From Pigmentiphaga aceris (GTDB lineage: Bacteria > Pseudomonadota > Gammaproteobacteria > Burkholderiales > Burkholderiaceae_B): a DNA stretch of 64,000 bases. This document shows, piece by piece, positions 35,810 through 45,568 of this stretch; the stretch's first letter is position 1, and the number at the start of each line of letters is the position of its first letter. Made by a program: the position numbers and the translations under genes. The stretch is from assembly GCF_008119665.1 (NCBI RefSeq), contig NZ_CP043046.1:1860001-1924000 (forward strand). The letters are read 5' to 3'. A model generated the notes under the pieces. It was not told the origin of the DNA. It ran no database searches and worked only from the letters and a program-made list of their open reading frames with translations.

Positions 35810-36037
35810 ATGAGCGGCATCAGAGTGCAGGACGGCATTGCGGCAGTGTTTCTGGTCACCGGGATCTGGCTGGCTGTATCTGCCGCTTTTGGTGGTGCCT
35901 GGATTACCTCGATGACCTGGTTCCTGAGTGGCTTGGCCATGACAAGCCTGTGGTTGTTTGCGTCCGACCTGTTCGAAATGCCGGTCGTGACACGACGCAT
36001 GCGTGAACTGCGCGCCAAAGGCAAGCAGGTTCGCTGA
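35810..36037 (+). CDS. Small two-helix membrane protein, unknown function
   Basis: 75 aa. Two hydrophobic segments (GIAAVFLVTGIWLAVSAAFG and MTWFLSGLAMTSLWLFA) are followed by a basic tail ending KGKQVR, so the N and C termini are probably on the same, cytoplasmic side. ATG with AGGGAG eight bases upstream. It lies 229 bp after the TonB receptor on the same strand. No family recognised. Confidence 0.65.
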   Translation: MSGIRVQDGIAAVFLVTGIWLAVSAAFGGAWITSMTWFLSGLAMTSLWLFASDLFEMPVVTRRMRELRAKGKQVR

Positions 36038-36104
36038 ACGTTTCCTGGCGGTATCGGGCAGCCAGACTCGCCACTGTCGGGTTGCAAAAGTCAGGCGGCA
36101 AAAG

Positions 36105-37001
36105 TCAGGCAGCAAAGAACGCCCGATTCAGCGCATCATTGATTTCGTCAGCGTCGCCACCTGTGTCTGCAAACGGGTCCCGTGCACGGTAGGCGTTGAC
36201 GACGTAATGCTGAAGTGCCGGAAAGCCCACCTTCGGAAACTTGCATGGGTAGTGCGAGGCTTCCAGATACCGGATCGTGGCACTTGTCAGCGCTTCCCAG
36301 CCCACCAGCTTGTTCTTGCCTTCGATGCGCAAGGACTGCAGTTTTTCCAGTGTCGACAGCACGGATACGTCTCCGCCAATTCGGCACGAGATGATCTGAA
36401 GCGATTCCAGGTCTTGGAAACGCAGTATGTCTTCAATATTTTTGATCGTGGACGCGACCAGCATCAGTGTCTTGATCGGTCGACCATCGAACACGTCCAG
36501 TGAACCACTGAAACCTTGCAATGACAGCCTGGCCAGTTGCGGCCACGCGTCGTGCAGCGCTGTTGGCTGATTCGCTTTCCAGTCCATGCTTTGCCAAGCC
36601 TGAAGCTTCGGAAACAAGCTGGTCAGCGCAGGGCCGAATGGCACGTTCTGGGTAGTAAGCCGCGTGACCTGCTTGAACGCAGAGAAGGCGTGCATATCGA
36701 AATCCTGGGCGAATGCGCCGGACCCGACGATGCCGATATGGCTGATGGCGTCTTTCTTTTTGATGCGATCCAGGCACGGCGAAAATTCTGCCTGCAAGCG
36801 GTCTTCCGCGATGTCTTCAATGGCAATGCTGAAGCCCGTGCAGTCGTATTCATCGACCAGGTGCGCGTATTTCTCGAAGCCCGCTTTGTTGAACAAGGCG
36901 GTGATCTGAGCGGTTGATGGTTCCGCTTCGATGCTTACCCACGGCCCCTCCATCAGATTGTCCATGGTTCGTTCGTCGGCACTGAACAGAATCGTCGACA
37001 T
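36105..37001 (-). CDS. Hypothetical protein with leucine-rich-repeat-like C-terminus
   Basis: 298 aa, no signal peptide or membrane helix. The second half shows regular LRR-like spacing (LARLSLQGFSGSLDVFDGRP, LQSLRIEGKNKLVGWEALTS), as in bacterial proteins of the STM4015 type, while the N-terminus is not recognised. The start follows immediately on the stop of the MocA-like gene (TGA then ATG), so the two are in one operon, but function does not follow from this. Confidence 0.65.
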   Translation of the reverse strand: MSTILFSADERTMDNLMEGPWVSIEAEPSTAQITALFNKAGFEKYAHLVDEYDCTGFSIAIEDIAEDRLQAEFSPCLDRIKKKDAISHIGIVGSGAFAQDFDMHAFSAFKQVTRLTTQNVPFGPALTSLFPKLQAWQSMDWKANQPTALHDAWPQLARLSLQGFSGSLDVFDGRPIKTLMLVASTIKNIEDILRFQDLESLQIISCRIGGDVSVLSTLEKLQSLRIEGKNKLVGWEALTSATIRYLEASHYPCKFPKVGFPALQHYVVNAYRARDPFADTGGDADEINDALNRAFFAA

Positions 37002-37628
37002 TCAAGGCACCTTATTGGTAGGGTTCAGGTCGGCAGGGGTGTCCACGTCGCGCAGCACACCCGGGTCATCGCACGCGAGCAGATGAACCGCATGATTAGC
37101 AAGCACCGTGCGCGCACCTGTGTCACCGTCCAGCGTAGCCAGTGCTGGCAACAAGGCGGCCGCAAATCCCACCGGGTGACCACGCTGCCCTTGATAAACC
37201 GGTGCCGTAACCGCGTGCCGGTGGGACAGGTCTGCCAACTGCGCCAAGGTGTCTGGCAACACCCACGGCATGTCTGCCAGTGCAATCAGATACGCGCCGG
37301 CTGCGTCGGGCATGTTGTCAGACACCAGCAGATGCTGCGCGGCCGCGGCAATGCTCGCACCCATGCCGCGCGCGCAGGCATTGCTGGCCAGCACCTTGCA
37401 CCCGGCGTTGCGCAGCAAGTCTGCTACCGGATCCTGGTCGGACCTGACTACCGCCAAAACGTGGGTGGTCGCCTTCAACAGGTTTTGCGCCGATGCCAAC
37501 GCAATCGGTCTGCCATCGGGCAAGCAGGCCTTAAGCTTGCTGCCCGCAGCCGGGTCCACCGCATTGAAGCGGCTGCCCAAACCGGCTGCCAGCAAAATGC
37601 CGATGGTCGTCACAGGCGCGTTCGACAT
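37002..37628 (-). CDS. MobA/MocA-like nucleotidyltransferase
   Basis: 208 aa. N-terminal NTP-transferase motif GILLAAGLGSRFNAV, followed by SKLKACLPDGRP and the later LIALADMPWVLP with the metal-binding Asp, as in MocA (CTP:molybdopterin cytidylyltransferase) and MobA. It probably matures molybdenum cofactor for a xanthine-oxidase-type enzyme; no such enzyme is in this window. ATG has AGGAG nine bases upstream; the frame is open further to 37739. Confidence 0.85.
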   Translation of the reverse strand: MSNAPVTTIGILLAAGLGSRFNAVDPAAGSKLKACLPDGRPIALASAQNLLKATTHVLAVVRSDQDPVADLLRNAGCKVLASNACARGMGASIAAAAQHLLVSDNMPDAAGAYLIALADMPWVLPDTLAQLADLSHRHAVTAPVYQGQRGHPVGFAAALLPALATLDGDTGARTVLANHAVHLLACDDPGVLRDVDTPADLNPTNKVP

Positions 37629-37800
37629 CACGTAGGTACTCCTGAGCAATGCATAGGTGCCGAGGGTGGGGCGTATGGAACCTGGAGTATAGAAACTCTG
37701 ACAAAAAAGCCGATGCACACGTTCATGCATCGGCGTCATTCCTAGCTAATACGCGGCTTGCCTGTCTGGCTCGACCCTTTAACCCTTGCCGACCAGGCGT

Positions 37801-38646
37801 TCAGTCCCACTTGGGGGCTAAGCGGTCGGGGCTGGTCAAACGATCACCTCGATCCAGGGCGGCGATCTGCGCCATGTCGGCATCGCTCAATACCAGTTGC
37901 TGAGCGCCCAGATTGCTTTGCAGGTTCTCGCGCTTGGTCGATGACGGAATCACCGCAAAGCCCAGCTGCATGGCCCACGCCAACGCCACTTGTGCAGTCG
38001 TGGCGTCATGGGCTTTGGCAATCGTCTCGATCACCTGGTCTTTCAGCACTTTGCCGTAGGCCAGCGTCATGTAGGACGTGATCTGAATGCCCTGGCTTTG
38101 TGCGAACTCAGCCACCTTGCGGTTCTGAAGATAGGGATGCAATTCGATCTGGTTGGTCGCAATCGCGTCTGCACCTACCGCATCGATGGCTTGTTTCATC
38201 AGGTCGATGGTGAAGTTCGATACGCCAACCTGTTTGGTCAAGCCTTGCGCCTTGGCTTTGGCCAGCTCACCCATGAACTCGGCCACAGGCACGGCATTTT
38301 CTGGCGAAGACCAGTGGATCAAGGTCAGGTCGACATGGTCGGTGCGCAGCTTGGCCAGGCTGTCTTTCAGGCTGGGGATCAGCTTGTCGGCGGCGAAGTT
38401 GTCTACCCAGATCTTGGTGGTGATGAACAACTCATCGCGGGCCACGCCGCTTTCCGCAATTGCCTGACCAACCTCGGCTTCGTTGCCGTAGATTTGCGCG
38501 GTATCGATCACGCGGTAGCCCAGGTCCAGCCCGTTCTTCACCGAATCGATGACTACCTGGTCTTTCAGGCGGAAAGTGCCCAGGCCGAACATGGGGACGG
38601 CGGTTGTCGAATTTGCATGCAGCGCGTCGGATTGCGGGGTGCCCAT
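37801..38646 (-). CDS. Aldo/keto reductase, 2,5-diketo-D-gluconate reductase-like
   Basis: 281 aa (beta/alpha)8-barrel oxidoreductase using NADPH. The tetrad is present: Asp48 and Tyr53 in [11 protein letters not shown], Lys78 in ITTKIW and His in TLIHWSSP. The C-terminal coenzyme segment [15 protein letters not shown] is conserved. ATG with AGGAGC eight bases upstream. It lies 49 bp downstream of the MFS exporter gene on the same strand, and the pair is divergent from a LysR regulator, a common arrangement for carbonyl-stress or drug-response units. Confidence 0.92.
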   Translation of the reverse strand: MGTPQSDALHANSTTAVPMFGLGTFRLKDQVVIDSVKNGLDLGYRVIDTAQIYGNEAEVGQAIAESGVARDELFITTKIWVDNFAADKLIPSLKDSLAKLRTDHVDLTLIHWSSPENAVPVAEFMGELAKAKAQGLTKQVGVSNFTIDLMKQAIDAVGADAIATNQIELHPYLQNRKVAEFAQSQGIQITSYMTLAYGKVLKDQVIETIAKAHDATTAQVALAWAMQLGFAVIPSSTKRENLQSNLGAQQLVLSDADMAQIAALDRGDRLTSPDRLAPKWD

Positions 38647-38695
38647 ATAAGTGCTCCTGTCGAGATGGGAATACAAGAAATCGGTGTCGAGAAAA

Positions 38696-39901
38696 TCAGT
38701 GCTGCGGAACCGCGTGGGTCAATTCGCTGCGGTCGGGGATGCCGGCACGGCGATCCAGTCGACCGCTCAAGGTGGTCAGTGCCAGGGCAACCAGCACCAC
38801 CAGGGCACCGATCCAGCCGCTATGGATCAGCCCGATGTGCGTCACCACCAAACCACCAGCCCAGGCCGCAAACGCGATGCCGACATTGAAAGCTGCAATG
38901 TTCAGACTTGACGCCACATCAACGGCGTTCGGCGTAAAGCGCTCTGCCTGGCGCACCACATACACCTGCAGGCCGGGCACGTTGCCGAAGGCGACCGCAC
39001 CCCAGGCCAGCACGGTGGCCAAGGCCAGCCATTTGTAGGGCGCGGCAAAGCTCAGGACAAACAACACGAGCGCGAGCAGGCTGAAGATGATCTTCAGTGC
39101 CGGAACCGGACCCAGACGGTCGGCCAGCCTGCCGCCCCAGATGTTGCCCGCCGCCACCGACACGCCGTACACCAGCATGACGCCGCCTACCGCCGTGGGG
39201 CTGAAGCCCGAGATGTCGGTCAGGATCGGGGCCAGGAAGGTGAAGGGAATGAACGTGCCGCCATAACCGATTGCAGTCTTGGCATACACCAGCAACAGAC
39301 GCGGTTCGCCCAGCACCTTGACCTGTTGCAGCAGCGAGGCGGGCGGCGTGTGGCGAATATTGTTCGGGACAAAAATGGCACTGCCAACCAGGGCGATGAC
39401 CCCCAGGCCAGACACGGCCAGGAAGGTTTCCCGCCAGCCAAAGTGCTGACCGATGAAGGTACCCAGCGGCACCCCGGTGACCAATGCAACGGTCAGCCCG
39501 GTGAACATGATGGCGATGGCACTGGCGGCTTTTTCTTTCGGTACCAGGCCGGTTGCAATGGTCGATCCGATCGAGAAGAACACGCCGTGCGCAAGCCCGG
39601 TCAAGATACGCGCCGCAATCAGCGAGTCGTATCCCGGCGCTTTCCAGGCCAACAGGTTGCCCAGCGTGAACAAGGCCATCAGGCCCAGCAGCAGGGCTTT
39701 GCGCGGCACCTTGCCGGTAAGCGCAGTCAGCACCGGTGCGCCAATGGCAACGCCAAGCGCATACAGGCTGATCAACAGACCAGCCGAGGGAAGGGTGATG
39801 TTGAGATCGGCGGCAACCGTGGGCAGCAAGCCGACGATGACGAATTCTGTGGTTCCGATGGCAAAGGCGCTTAAGGTGAGCGCCAGCAAGGCGATGGGCA
39901 T
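38696..39901 (-). CDS. MFS transporter, AraJ/YdhP-like exporter
   Basis: 401 aa, 12 hydrophobic segments. [20 protein letters not shown] and [19 protein letters not shown] are hallmarks of the DHA1 exporters AraJ/YdhP/PbuE. Substrates range from sugars to purines and drugs. It precedes the aldo/keto reductase gene and diverges from the LysR gene 103 bp away, whose product likely controls it. Confidence 0.92.
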   Translation of the reverse strand: MPIALLALTLSAFAIGTTEFVIVGLLPTVAADLNITLPSAGLLISLYALGVAIGAPVLTALTGKVPRKALLLGLMALFTLGNLLAWKAPGYDSLIAARILTGLAHGVFFSIGSTIATGLVPKEKAASAIAIMFTGLTVALVTGVPLGTFIGQHFGWRETFLAVSGLGVIALVGSAIFVPNNIRHTPPASLLQQVKVLGEPRLLLVYAKTAIGYGGTFIPFTFLAPILTDISGFSPTAVGGVMLVYGVSVAAGNIWGGRLADRLGPVPALKIIFSLLALVLFVLSFAAPYKWLALATVLAWGAVAFGNVPGLQVYVVRQAERFTPNAVDVASSLNIAAFNVGIAFAAWAGGLVVTHIGLIHSGWIGALVVLVALALTTLSGRLDRRAGIPDRSELTHAVPQH

Positions 39902-40004
39902 GAGTAGCTCCTGAACGATGCACGCAGTTTCCGCTCGCTGGCCTTGCTGAAAAAGCCTGTTTTAAGCAGAATATTCTTGATCACAAGTCAATAATTGGCA
40001 GCGT

Positions 40005-40919
40005 ATGAAAACCACCTTGGAAGAGTTGCTGGCCTTCAGAACCGTGGTCGATGCAGGGTCCATCACCGCCGCTTCCGAACAGCTGGGGCAAACCGTATCG
40101 GGCATCAGCCGTGCGCTGAAGCGTCTGGAAGACAAGCTGGATACCAGCCTGTTGTCACGCACCACGCGGCGTCTGTCACTCACCGACGAAGGCCAGGCGT
40201 TTCTGACGCATGCGCGTGCCATTCTGAGTGCGGTAGACGAGGCTGAAGAGCAGCTTGCTGCCCGACGCCGCCAACCCGCAGGCAGGCTGCGCATCAATGC
40301 TGCGTCCCCCTTCATGCTGCATGTGATCGCGCCGATGGCCGCCGACTTTCGGCTGCAATATCCCCAGATCGAACTGGAATTGAATACCAACGATCTGGTC
40401 ATTGACCTGCTGGAAGAAGACACCGACGTGGCGATTCGCATCGGCACCCTGCGCGACTCGACCTTGCGTGCGCGTGTGCTGGGAGCAAGTCGCCTGCGGG
40501 TGCTGGCAAGCCCGGGCTACTTGAAAGCGCATGGGCGACCGCGCAATGTGGAACAGCTGGTCGGCAAGCATGCTCTGTTGGGATTTGCGCAACCCGAGTC
40601 GCTGAATCACTGGCCCCTGCGCGGCACGCATGGCGACCGCCTGCACATCGCGCCGGTGTTGCAAGCATCCAGCGGTGAGACGCTGCGCAGGCTGGCGCTG
40701 GAAGGGGTGGGCATTGTTTGCCTGGCCGACTTCTTGACGGAAGACGACCGCCGGCGGGGGGACTTGGTGCAAGTGCTGGTGCGCGATACGGTCGAGGTAT
40801 TGCAGCCCATCCACGCGGTCTTTTATCGCAACACGCAACTGTCCTCGCGGATCAGTTGTTTTCTGGATTTCCTGGCGGCTCGGATGGCAACCTTGCCCTG
40901 GTCTGCAAGCCACCGCTGA
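40005..40919 (+). CDS. LysR-family transcriptional regulator
   Basis: 304 aa. N-terminal helix-turn-helix (LLAFRTVVDAGSITAASEQL, SGISRALKRLEDKL) and C-terminal effector domain (GRLRINAASPFMLHVIAPM, EDTDVAIRIGTL). It belongs to the branch with the GRLR(I/V) pattern, often repressors of adjacent oxidoreductase/MFS genes. Divergent from the MFS exporter; the 103-bp gap would hold the shared operator. Confidence 0.94.
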   Translation: MKTTLEELLAFRTVVDAGSITAASEQLGQTVSGISRALKRLEDKLDTSLLSRTTRRLSLTDEGQAFLTHARAILSAVDEAEEQLAARRRQPAGRLRINAASPFMLHVIAPMAADFRLQYPQIELELNTNDLVIDLLEEDTDVAIRIGTLRDSTLRARVLGASRLRVLASPGYLKAHGRPRNVEQLVGKHALLGFAQPESLNHWPLRGTHGDRLHIAPVLQASSGETLRRLALEGVGIVCLADFLTEDDRRRGDLVQVLVRDTVEVLQPIHAVFYRNTQLSSRISCFLDFLAARMATLPWSASHR

Positions 40920-41011
40920 GCGCCACGCACTGGTCGCCTAGAAAGCGTCACGTCTCTGCACGGTATGCTTGGCGTTTGCGGCACACGTGCCGTTTTCCAC
41001 AAGGATTGGCC

Positions 41012-41401
41012 ATGAAGATCAGCGGTTCCTGGCAAGCAAACACCGGCACGAGCGTCACCACTTTGTCGTCGGACCATGCGCAATGGCAGGCCGATGTCCC
41101 GGTAGCCCTGGGCGGCGCGGGTGACGGCCCGGACCCGCACGATTTGCTGGATTCCGCGCTGGTGGCCTGCACCATTCTTACCTTGCAGATCTACGCCAAG
41201 CGCAAGGCATATCCGCTTGCCGGCGTGCGGGTGGATGTTACGCACAAAGAGCAGCCCGGCCTGTATCAACTGCATCGCAACGTGTTCCTGGACGGTGAGT
41301 TGACCCAGGAAATGCGTGAAGACTTGATGCGGGTGGCGAACAAGTGCCCGATCCACAAGATTCTGAGCGGCAAGATCGAGATCGAGACCAGCGAGGGCTG
41401 A
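41012..41401 (+). CDS. OsmC-family protein
   Basis: 129 aa. Peroxiredoxin-like OsmC/Ohr fold with the two redox Cys at Cys53 (LVACTILTL) and Cys112 (NKCPIHKILSG). Members reduce organic peroxides; this short branch (YhfA-like) is less well characterised. ATG with AAGGA upstream; the frame is open upstream into the LysR gene but without a start of comparable quality. It lies 92 bp after the LysR gene on the same strand. Confidence 0.9.
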   Translation: MKISGSWQANTGTSVTTLSSDHAQWQADVPVALGGAGDGPDPHDLLDSALVACTILTLQIYAKRKAYPLAGVRVDVTHKEQPGLYQLHRNVFLDGELTQEMREDLMRVANKCPIHKILSGKIEIETSEG

Positions 41402-41461
41402 TTCAAACAGCGCCCCGGCGCGGACATGAACGTTCCGCGCAGGGCACTGCTCAGGACCGCA

Positions 41462-42343
41462 TCACGCCGCTGGCGCGTCCGGACCGTCGTGCTCGATGAA
41501 GGTCTGGAAACGCCGCCAGATATCGTCGCTGCGCTGAATGGTCGCATTGACCTCTTTCTTGCGCCGCATCGAGATCGCGGCAATCAAGGCGTTGCACAGA
41601 CAATAAGCCGCGGTGTACGAATCGAATGGCGAGGCGCTAGCCGTTTTCACTACCGCACGGTGGTGAGACAAGCCTGCAATCGGTGCCAGGGGGCTATCGG
41701 TAATCGCCAGCACTGTGCCCCCGATCTGCCGCACGTACTGCACCGCCTGCAACACCTGCTTGGAATAGCGCCGGATCGAAATCGCCACCAGCACGTCTTT
41801 TTCATTCAGCCAGATCAGGTTGTCGGCGATCACCGATTGCCGGATGTCCAGCAGGTGCACGTTCGGCAGGCACAGGTTCAGGTGAATGTGCAGATAGTGC
41901 GCGATGGCGTGGCTGTTCTTTTCTCCCACCACAAACACACGCGCACCACTGCGGGCCAGCGTGCGCACCATTGCGTCGATCTCGGCCAGGTCCTGGCCTT
42001 CGCGCGTGGCGTCGATGTTGGTCTTGTCCATCAGAAAAGACTCATCCACCACCGACTGCAACGAGTTTTCCTGCCGCAGCGCAACGCTTGCCCGCTGCAC
42101 GGGGGAATTCATCTTGGCCGTGACTTCGATGCGCGCCTCGCGCTGCGCGTCCGGGAACGATGGGTAATCAAGCTTCGAGAAAAACCGCACCACCGTTGAT
42201 GCGCTGATGCCAATGTGTCTTGCAATGTCCGTTGCAGACTCAAGCAAACCTTGCGGATAGTTTGCGATCAGATAATCGGCCAGGATTTTTTCACGCTGGG
42301 TAAGCGCGCCCGACATCCTGGCGATCCGGTCCATGAACTTCAT
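41462..42343 (-). CDS. RpiR/MurR-family transcriptional regulator
   Basis: 293 aa. N-terminal RpiR HTH (ADYLIANYPQGLLESATDIA, ISASTVVRFFSKLDYPSF) and C-terminal SIS sugar-binding-like domain (ARVFVVGEKNSHAIAHYLHI, DVLVAISIRRYSKQVLQAVQ). SIS domains usually bind phosphosugars, but RpiR proteins are also found with amino-acid or peptide genes as here. ATG with GGAGGC eight bases upstream. Divergent from an SDR-peptidase-SDR operon, which it probably controls. Confidence 0.93.
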   Translation of the reverse strand: MKFMDRIARMSGALTQREKILADYLIANYPQGLLESATDIARHIGISASTVVRFFSKLDYPSFPDAQREARIEVTAKMNSPVQRASVALRQENSLQSVVDESFLMDKTNIDATREGQDLAEIDAMVRTLARSGARVFVVGEKNSHAIAHYLHIHLNLCLPNVHLLDIRQSVIADNLIWLNEKDVLVAISIRRYSKQVLQAVQYVRQIGGTVLAITDSPLAPIAGLSHHRAVVKTASASPFDSYTAAYCLCNALIAAISMRRKKEVNATIQRSDDIWRRFQTFIEHDGPDAPAA

Positions 42344-42767
42344 GTTGCCTGCCTCCCGGGGCGATGATTCGCAGTGAGTTGGCTACTGCCGTGCAAAGGC
42401 CAGAATGTCTGGATCTTACGCGATGCCCTCCATCTGCATGAGGTAATTCGCGGTATGCATGAGCGCTGGTCAGGTCGGAGGAGGGTAGATTGGTATTCCG
42501 TTCTGCATATTCAATAAAGCTTGAAGCCTTGCGTGGACCTCACAGGCGACACGCCTTAAACCAGCATCGATAAAAAATGAAAATCACAAAACTCAATTTT
42601 CTGATTTCATCATTGCAAGCTGATTGCCCCTGTGGTCTTATTTACGCCAGCCTTTTGCCTCGCACCAACACCCGACACGCTAAGGCTGCGTAACGCCAGA
42701 CAGTGGCTATCCGTTGCCCCGGTGCCATCTGGTCATTCGCGTCCAAGCAGTACGACAGGAGATGGCG
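42344..42767. other. Divergent control region between the RpiR gene and the SDR operon
   Basis: 424 bp with no convincing gene. The right half is AT-rich and carries the imperfect palindrome listed separately. The left half, near the RpiR start, holds nothing I recognise. Confidence 0.5.
42577..42610. promoter_or_regulatory. Candidate RpiR operator
   Basis: ATGAAAATCA (42577-42586) and TGATTTCAT (42602-42610) form an inverted repeat with one extra A in the left half, in the AT-rich part of the divergent region. Its place between regulator and target operon fits an operator; the exact boundaries are a guess. Confidence 0.4.
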
Positions 42768-43523
42768 ATGACAGCCAGCGAACAAAAAGTGGCGGTGGTG
42801 ACTGGTGCGGCAAAGGGAATCGGCCTGGCATCTTGCGAGCGTCTGGCCGCAGCCGGGTTCGCCGTGGTCATGGTCGATCTCGATGCCGGGGAACTTCAGG
42901 AAGCGGCGGCTGCGCTCACGGTTGCGGGCCACACCGTCATGGTGTCGGCGGGCGACGTCAGCAGCTTTGCGGGCGTTCAAGCGCAGTGGGCCGAGATCCT
43001 GGCCCGGTTCGGACGGGTCGATGCATTGGTCAACAATGCCGGTATTGCCCAGCCAAAGGCCTTGCTTGAAATCACCGAAGAAGAGTTCGATCGGACCATT
43101 TCGATCAACCTGAAGGGTTACTTCAACTGGTGCAAGGCCGTTGCCCAGACCATGATCGACCAGCAGTACGGCCGCATCGTCAACATATCCTCGGTCAGCG
43201 CAAACACAGGCGCAGCGCCCTCGGCAGTCAGCAAATTTGCGTACTGCGCGGCCAAGGCCGGCGTGCTGGGCCTGACACGCGGTCTGGCCAAAGAGCTGGC
43301 CCCCCACGTCACCGTCAATGCGATCTGCCCAGGGTCGATCATGACCGCGCTGACCGAAAAACTGATCATGTCCAACCGCGCGATGATCGAAAGCAGCATC
43401 CCGATGGGGCGCATCGGCACACCGCTGGATGTGGCGGTCGTTGTTGAATTCCTGATCACAGTGGAACCCAGCTTCATCACCGGCGAGATCATCGACGTCG
43501 ATGGCGGTCAGTGGGTGAATTAG
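42768..43523 (+). CDS. Short-chain dehydrogenase/reductase
   Basis: 251 aa classical SDR. NAD(P)-binding TGAAKGIGLA, NNAG motif LVNNAGIAQP, catalytic Ser in IVNISSVSA and YxxxK in YCAAKAGVLG; Asp in VVMVDLDAG after beta2 suggests NAD preference. Ends EIIDVDGGQWVN. The second ATG (42768) is preferred because AGGAG lies six bases upstream. First gene of a three-gene operon with an M20 peptidase and a second SDR. Substrate unknown. Confidence 0.92.
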   Translation: MTASEQKVAVVTGAAKGIGLASCERLAAAGFAVVMVDLDAGELQEAAAALTVAGHTVMVSAGDVSSFAGVQAQWAEILARFGRVDALVNNAGIAQPKALLEITEEEFDRTISINLKGYFNWCKAVAQTMIDQQYGRIVNISSVSANTGAAPSAVSKFAYCAAKAGVLGLTRGLAKELAPHVTVNAICPGSIMTALTEKLIMSNRAMIESSIPMGRIGTPLDVAVVVEFLITVEPSFITGEIIDVDGGQWVN

Positions 43524-43583
43524 GCCACGCGTTTTCTAGCCTCTTATTTCGTATCCGTGCACGTCCATCAAGAGGAATCCTGA

Positions 43584-44753
43584 ATGAACGATATCGAAAG
43601 TGCCGTATGCGCCTGGCTCGATGCCAACGAAGCCGACATGCGGGCATTGCTGGAAGAAGTGGTGAACATCGACAGCGGCAGTGGCAACAAGGCTGGCGTC
43701 GATCGGGTAAGCGCCGTGTTGCGCGCAAAGCTTGAGCAAGCGGGCATTTCTGTGCAGATGCATGCGCTGACTGATCATGGCGACTGCCTGCAAGCGGACC
43801 TGCCAGGTACAGGCGGCGCAAGCGACGCTCCCGTGCTGCTGCTGGGCCACATGGACACGGTGTTCCCCGATGGCACCGCCGCCCAACGCCCATTCAAGAT
43901 CGACGGCAACATGGCCTACGGCCCGGGCGTCGCGGACATGAAAGCCGGGCTGGTGATGAACCTGTTCGTGGTGTTGGCCTTCAAGGAAGTGGGCGGCAAC
44001 ACCTTGCCAGTCCGCCTGTTCTTCAGCGGCGACGAAGAGATCGCCTCACCATCGTCGCGCGGTTTGATCATGGAAGCCGCAAGGGGCGTGTCGGCGGTAT
44101 TGAACGCCGAGCCAGGACGGCCCAGCGGCAACGTGGTGACCGGCCGCAAAGGCGCGTTCTTCATCGACTTCGAAGTCGACGGCGTGGCTGCGCATGCGGG
44201 CGTGAATCACGCGCAAGGAGCCAGCGCCATCGAGGCCATGGCGCGCAAGATAACGGCCTTGCACGCCTTGACGGACTACGACCAGGGCGTGACCGCCAAC
44301 GTAGGCACTGTGCATGGCGGCGTCTCGGTCAATACCGTCGCGCCTTATGTGAAAGCACAGCTCGATGTGCGCTTCCCCAGCCAAGTAGACCATGACAGCC
44401 TGCACGAACAGATTCAGAAAATCATCGAAAGCGTCGAGCTTGCCTGCACCTGTGGGCGCATCAAACGCGAGGGCATTTTCCTGCCGCTGATCGAGAACGA
44501 GGCGGGTGCTGCACTGCTGGCGGTCTATCGTGGCCAGACCAGCAAACTGGACTTCGATGTTCAAGGTGAATTCACCGGCGGTTCTGCAGACAGCGGCTTG
44601 ACCAGTGCCGTCGGCGCACCCACCTTGTGCGCCACCGGGCCTGTCGGCGGCAACGCCCATACCGAGCAGGAATACTGCCGCATCGACACGCTGGTACCAC
44701 GTGCAAAAGCCGTGGCGCTGACCATTCTCGATCTTGCACGGAGCACGCTGTGA
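43584..44753 (+). CDS. M20-family metallopeptidase, carboxypeptidase G2-like
   Basis: 389 aa. Zn-binding motifs GHMDTVFPDG, GPGVADMK and FFSGDEEIASPSSRG, where the double Glu gives catalytic and metal-binding residues. The dimerisation domain contains HAGVNHAQGASAIEAMA. It resembles glutamate carboxypeptidase/ArgE-type cytosolic enzymes that hydrolyse N-acyl amino acids, folates or dipeptides. It lies 60 bp after the first SDR and overlaps the second (GTGA). With two SDRs around it, a pathway for an N-acylated or hydroxyl-amino acid is possible. Confidence 0.92.
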   Translation: MNDIESAVCAWLDANEADMRALLEEVVNIDSGSGNKAGVDRVSAVLRAKLEQAGISVQMHALTDHGDCLQADLPGTGGASDAPVLLLGHMDTVFPDGTAAQRPFKIDGNMAYGPGVADMKAGLVMNLFVVLAFKEVGGNTLPVRLFFSGDEEIASPSSRGLIMEAARGVSAVLNAEPGRPSGNVVTGRKGAFFIDFEVDGVAAHAGVNHAQGASAIEAMARKITALHALTDYDQGVTANVGTVHGGVSVNTVAPYVKAQLDVRFPSQVDHDSLHEQIQKIIESVELACTCGRIKREGIFLPLIENEAGAALLAVYRGQTSKLDFDVQGEFTGGSADSGLTSAVGAPTLCATGPVGGNAHTEQEYCRIDTLVPRAKAVALTILDLARSTL

Positions 44754-45502
44754 ACATTCGATTCGACGGACAAGTCGTTGCCATCAGCGGCGCGGCGATT
44801 GGCTTTGGTCGTGAGATGGCGGTGCGTTTCCAGGCCCTGGGCGCAAAGGTCTACGGTTGCGATATCCAGGCCGATGCCTTGCAGGAACTGGCTGCGTTGG
44901 GCGTGAGCACGACGGTTGTTGATCTGACTGACCGCAGTGCGGCGTCTGCTTGGGTGCGGCATGTCGAGGCTGACTGTAGGGCGGCGATCGATGTGTTGGT
45001 GAACAACGCGGGCGGTGTGGCGGGCCAGGCGAACAAGCCGATCGAGGATGTGTCAGATTCGGACTGGGATCGCATTGTCGATATCAATCTGGGGGCGGCA
45101 TTTGCGCTGTGTCGGGCGGCTGCGCCGAGGATGAAGGCGGCGGGGAAGGGGGCTATCGTGAACATTACGTCGGGCGCGGCGTTGCAGGCGTCGTTGACGG
45201 GTGTGCAGGCTTACTGTTCGGCTAAACATGCGGTGTTGGGTCTGACCCGGCAGTTGGCGCATGAGTTGGGGCCTTTTGGTATTCGCGTGAATTCGGTAGC
45301 ACCGGGGTTTGTGCGCAGCAATGCGGCGACGGAGCGTCAGTGGGATGCGTATGGGCCGGAGAAGCAGCGGGCGCTGGTGGAGGGCATTGCGTTAAGGCGG
45401 TTGGGCAAGCCTGAAGATATCGCGAATGCGGTGATGTTTTTCGCGTCGGAGATGGCGGGGTTTGTGAATGGTCAGGTGCTGCAGGTGGACGGGGGGCGCT
45501 GA
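44750..45502 (+). CDS. Short-chain dehydrogenase/reductase
   Basis: 250 aa classical SDR. Cofactor motif SGAAIGFGREMA, CDIQADAL after beta2 (acidic, NAD-type), LVNNAGGVAG, IVNITSGAALQ and YCSAKHAVLG. Ends VNGQVLQVDGGR. The start is GTG overlapping the peptidase stop by 4 bp (GTGA), giving MNIRFDGQVV; no separate ribosome site is needed because of coupling. The gene's 3' half is richer in GTG/GGG codons than the start. It is followed directly by repeat locus B. Confidence 0.9.
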   Translation: MNIRFDGQVVAISGAAIGFGREMAVRFQALGAKVYGCDIQADALQELAALGVSTTVVDLTDRSAASAWVRHVEADCRAAIDVLVNNAGGVAGQANKPIEDVSDSDWDRIVDINLGAAFALCRAAAPRMKAAGKGAIVNITSGAALQASLTGVQAYCSAKHAVLGLTRQLAHELGPFGIRVNSVAPGFVRSNAATERQWDAYGPEKQRALVEGIALRRLGKPEDIANAVMFFASEMAGFVNGQVLQVDGGR

Positions 45503-45568
45503 TTTTTCCTGTCGGGTGTGACGGGTTTGGATTTCTTGAGCCAGTTGCGTTTTGCTCGTGACGGCTTA

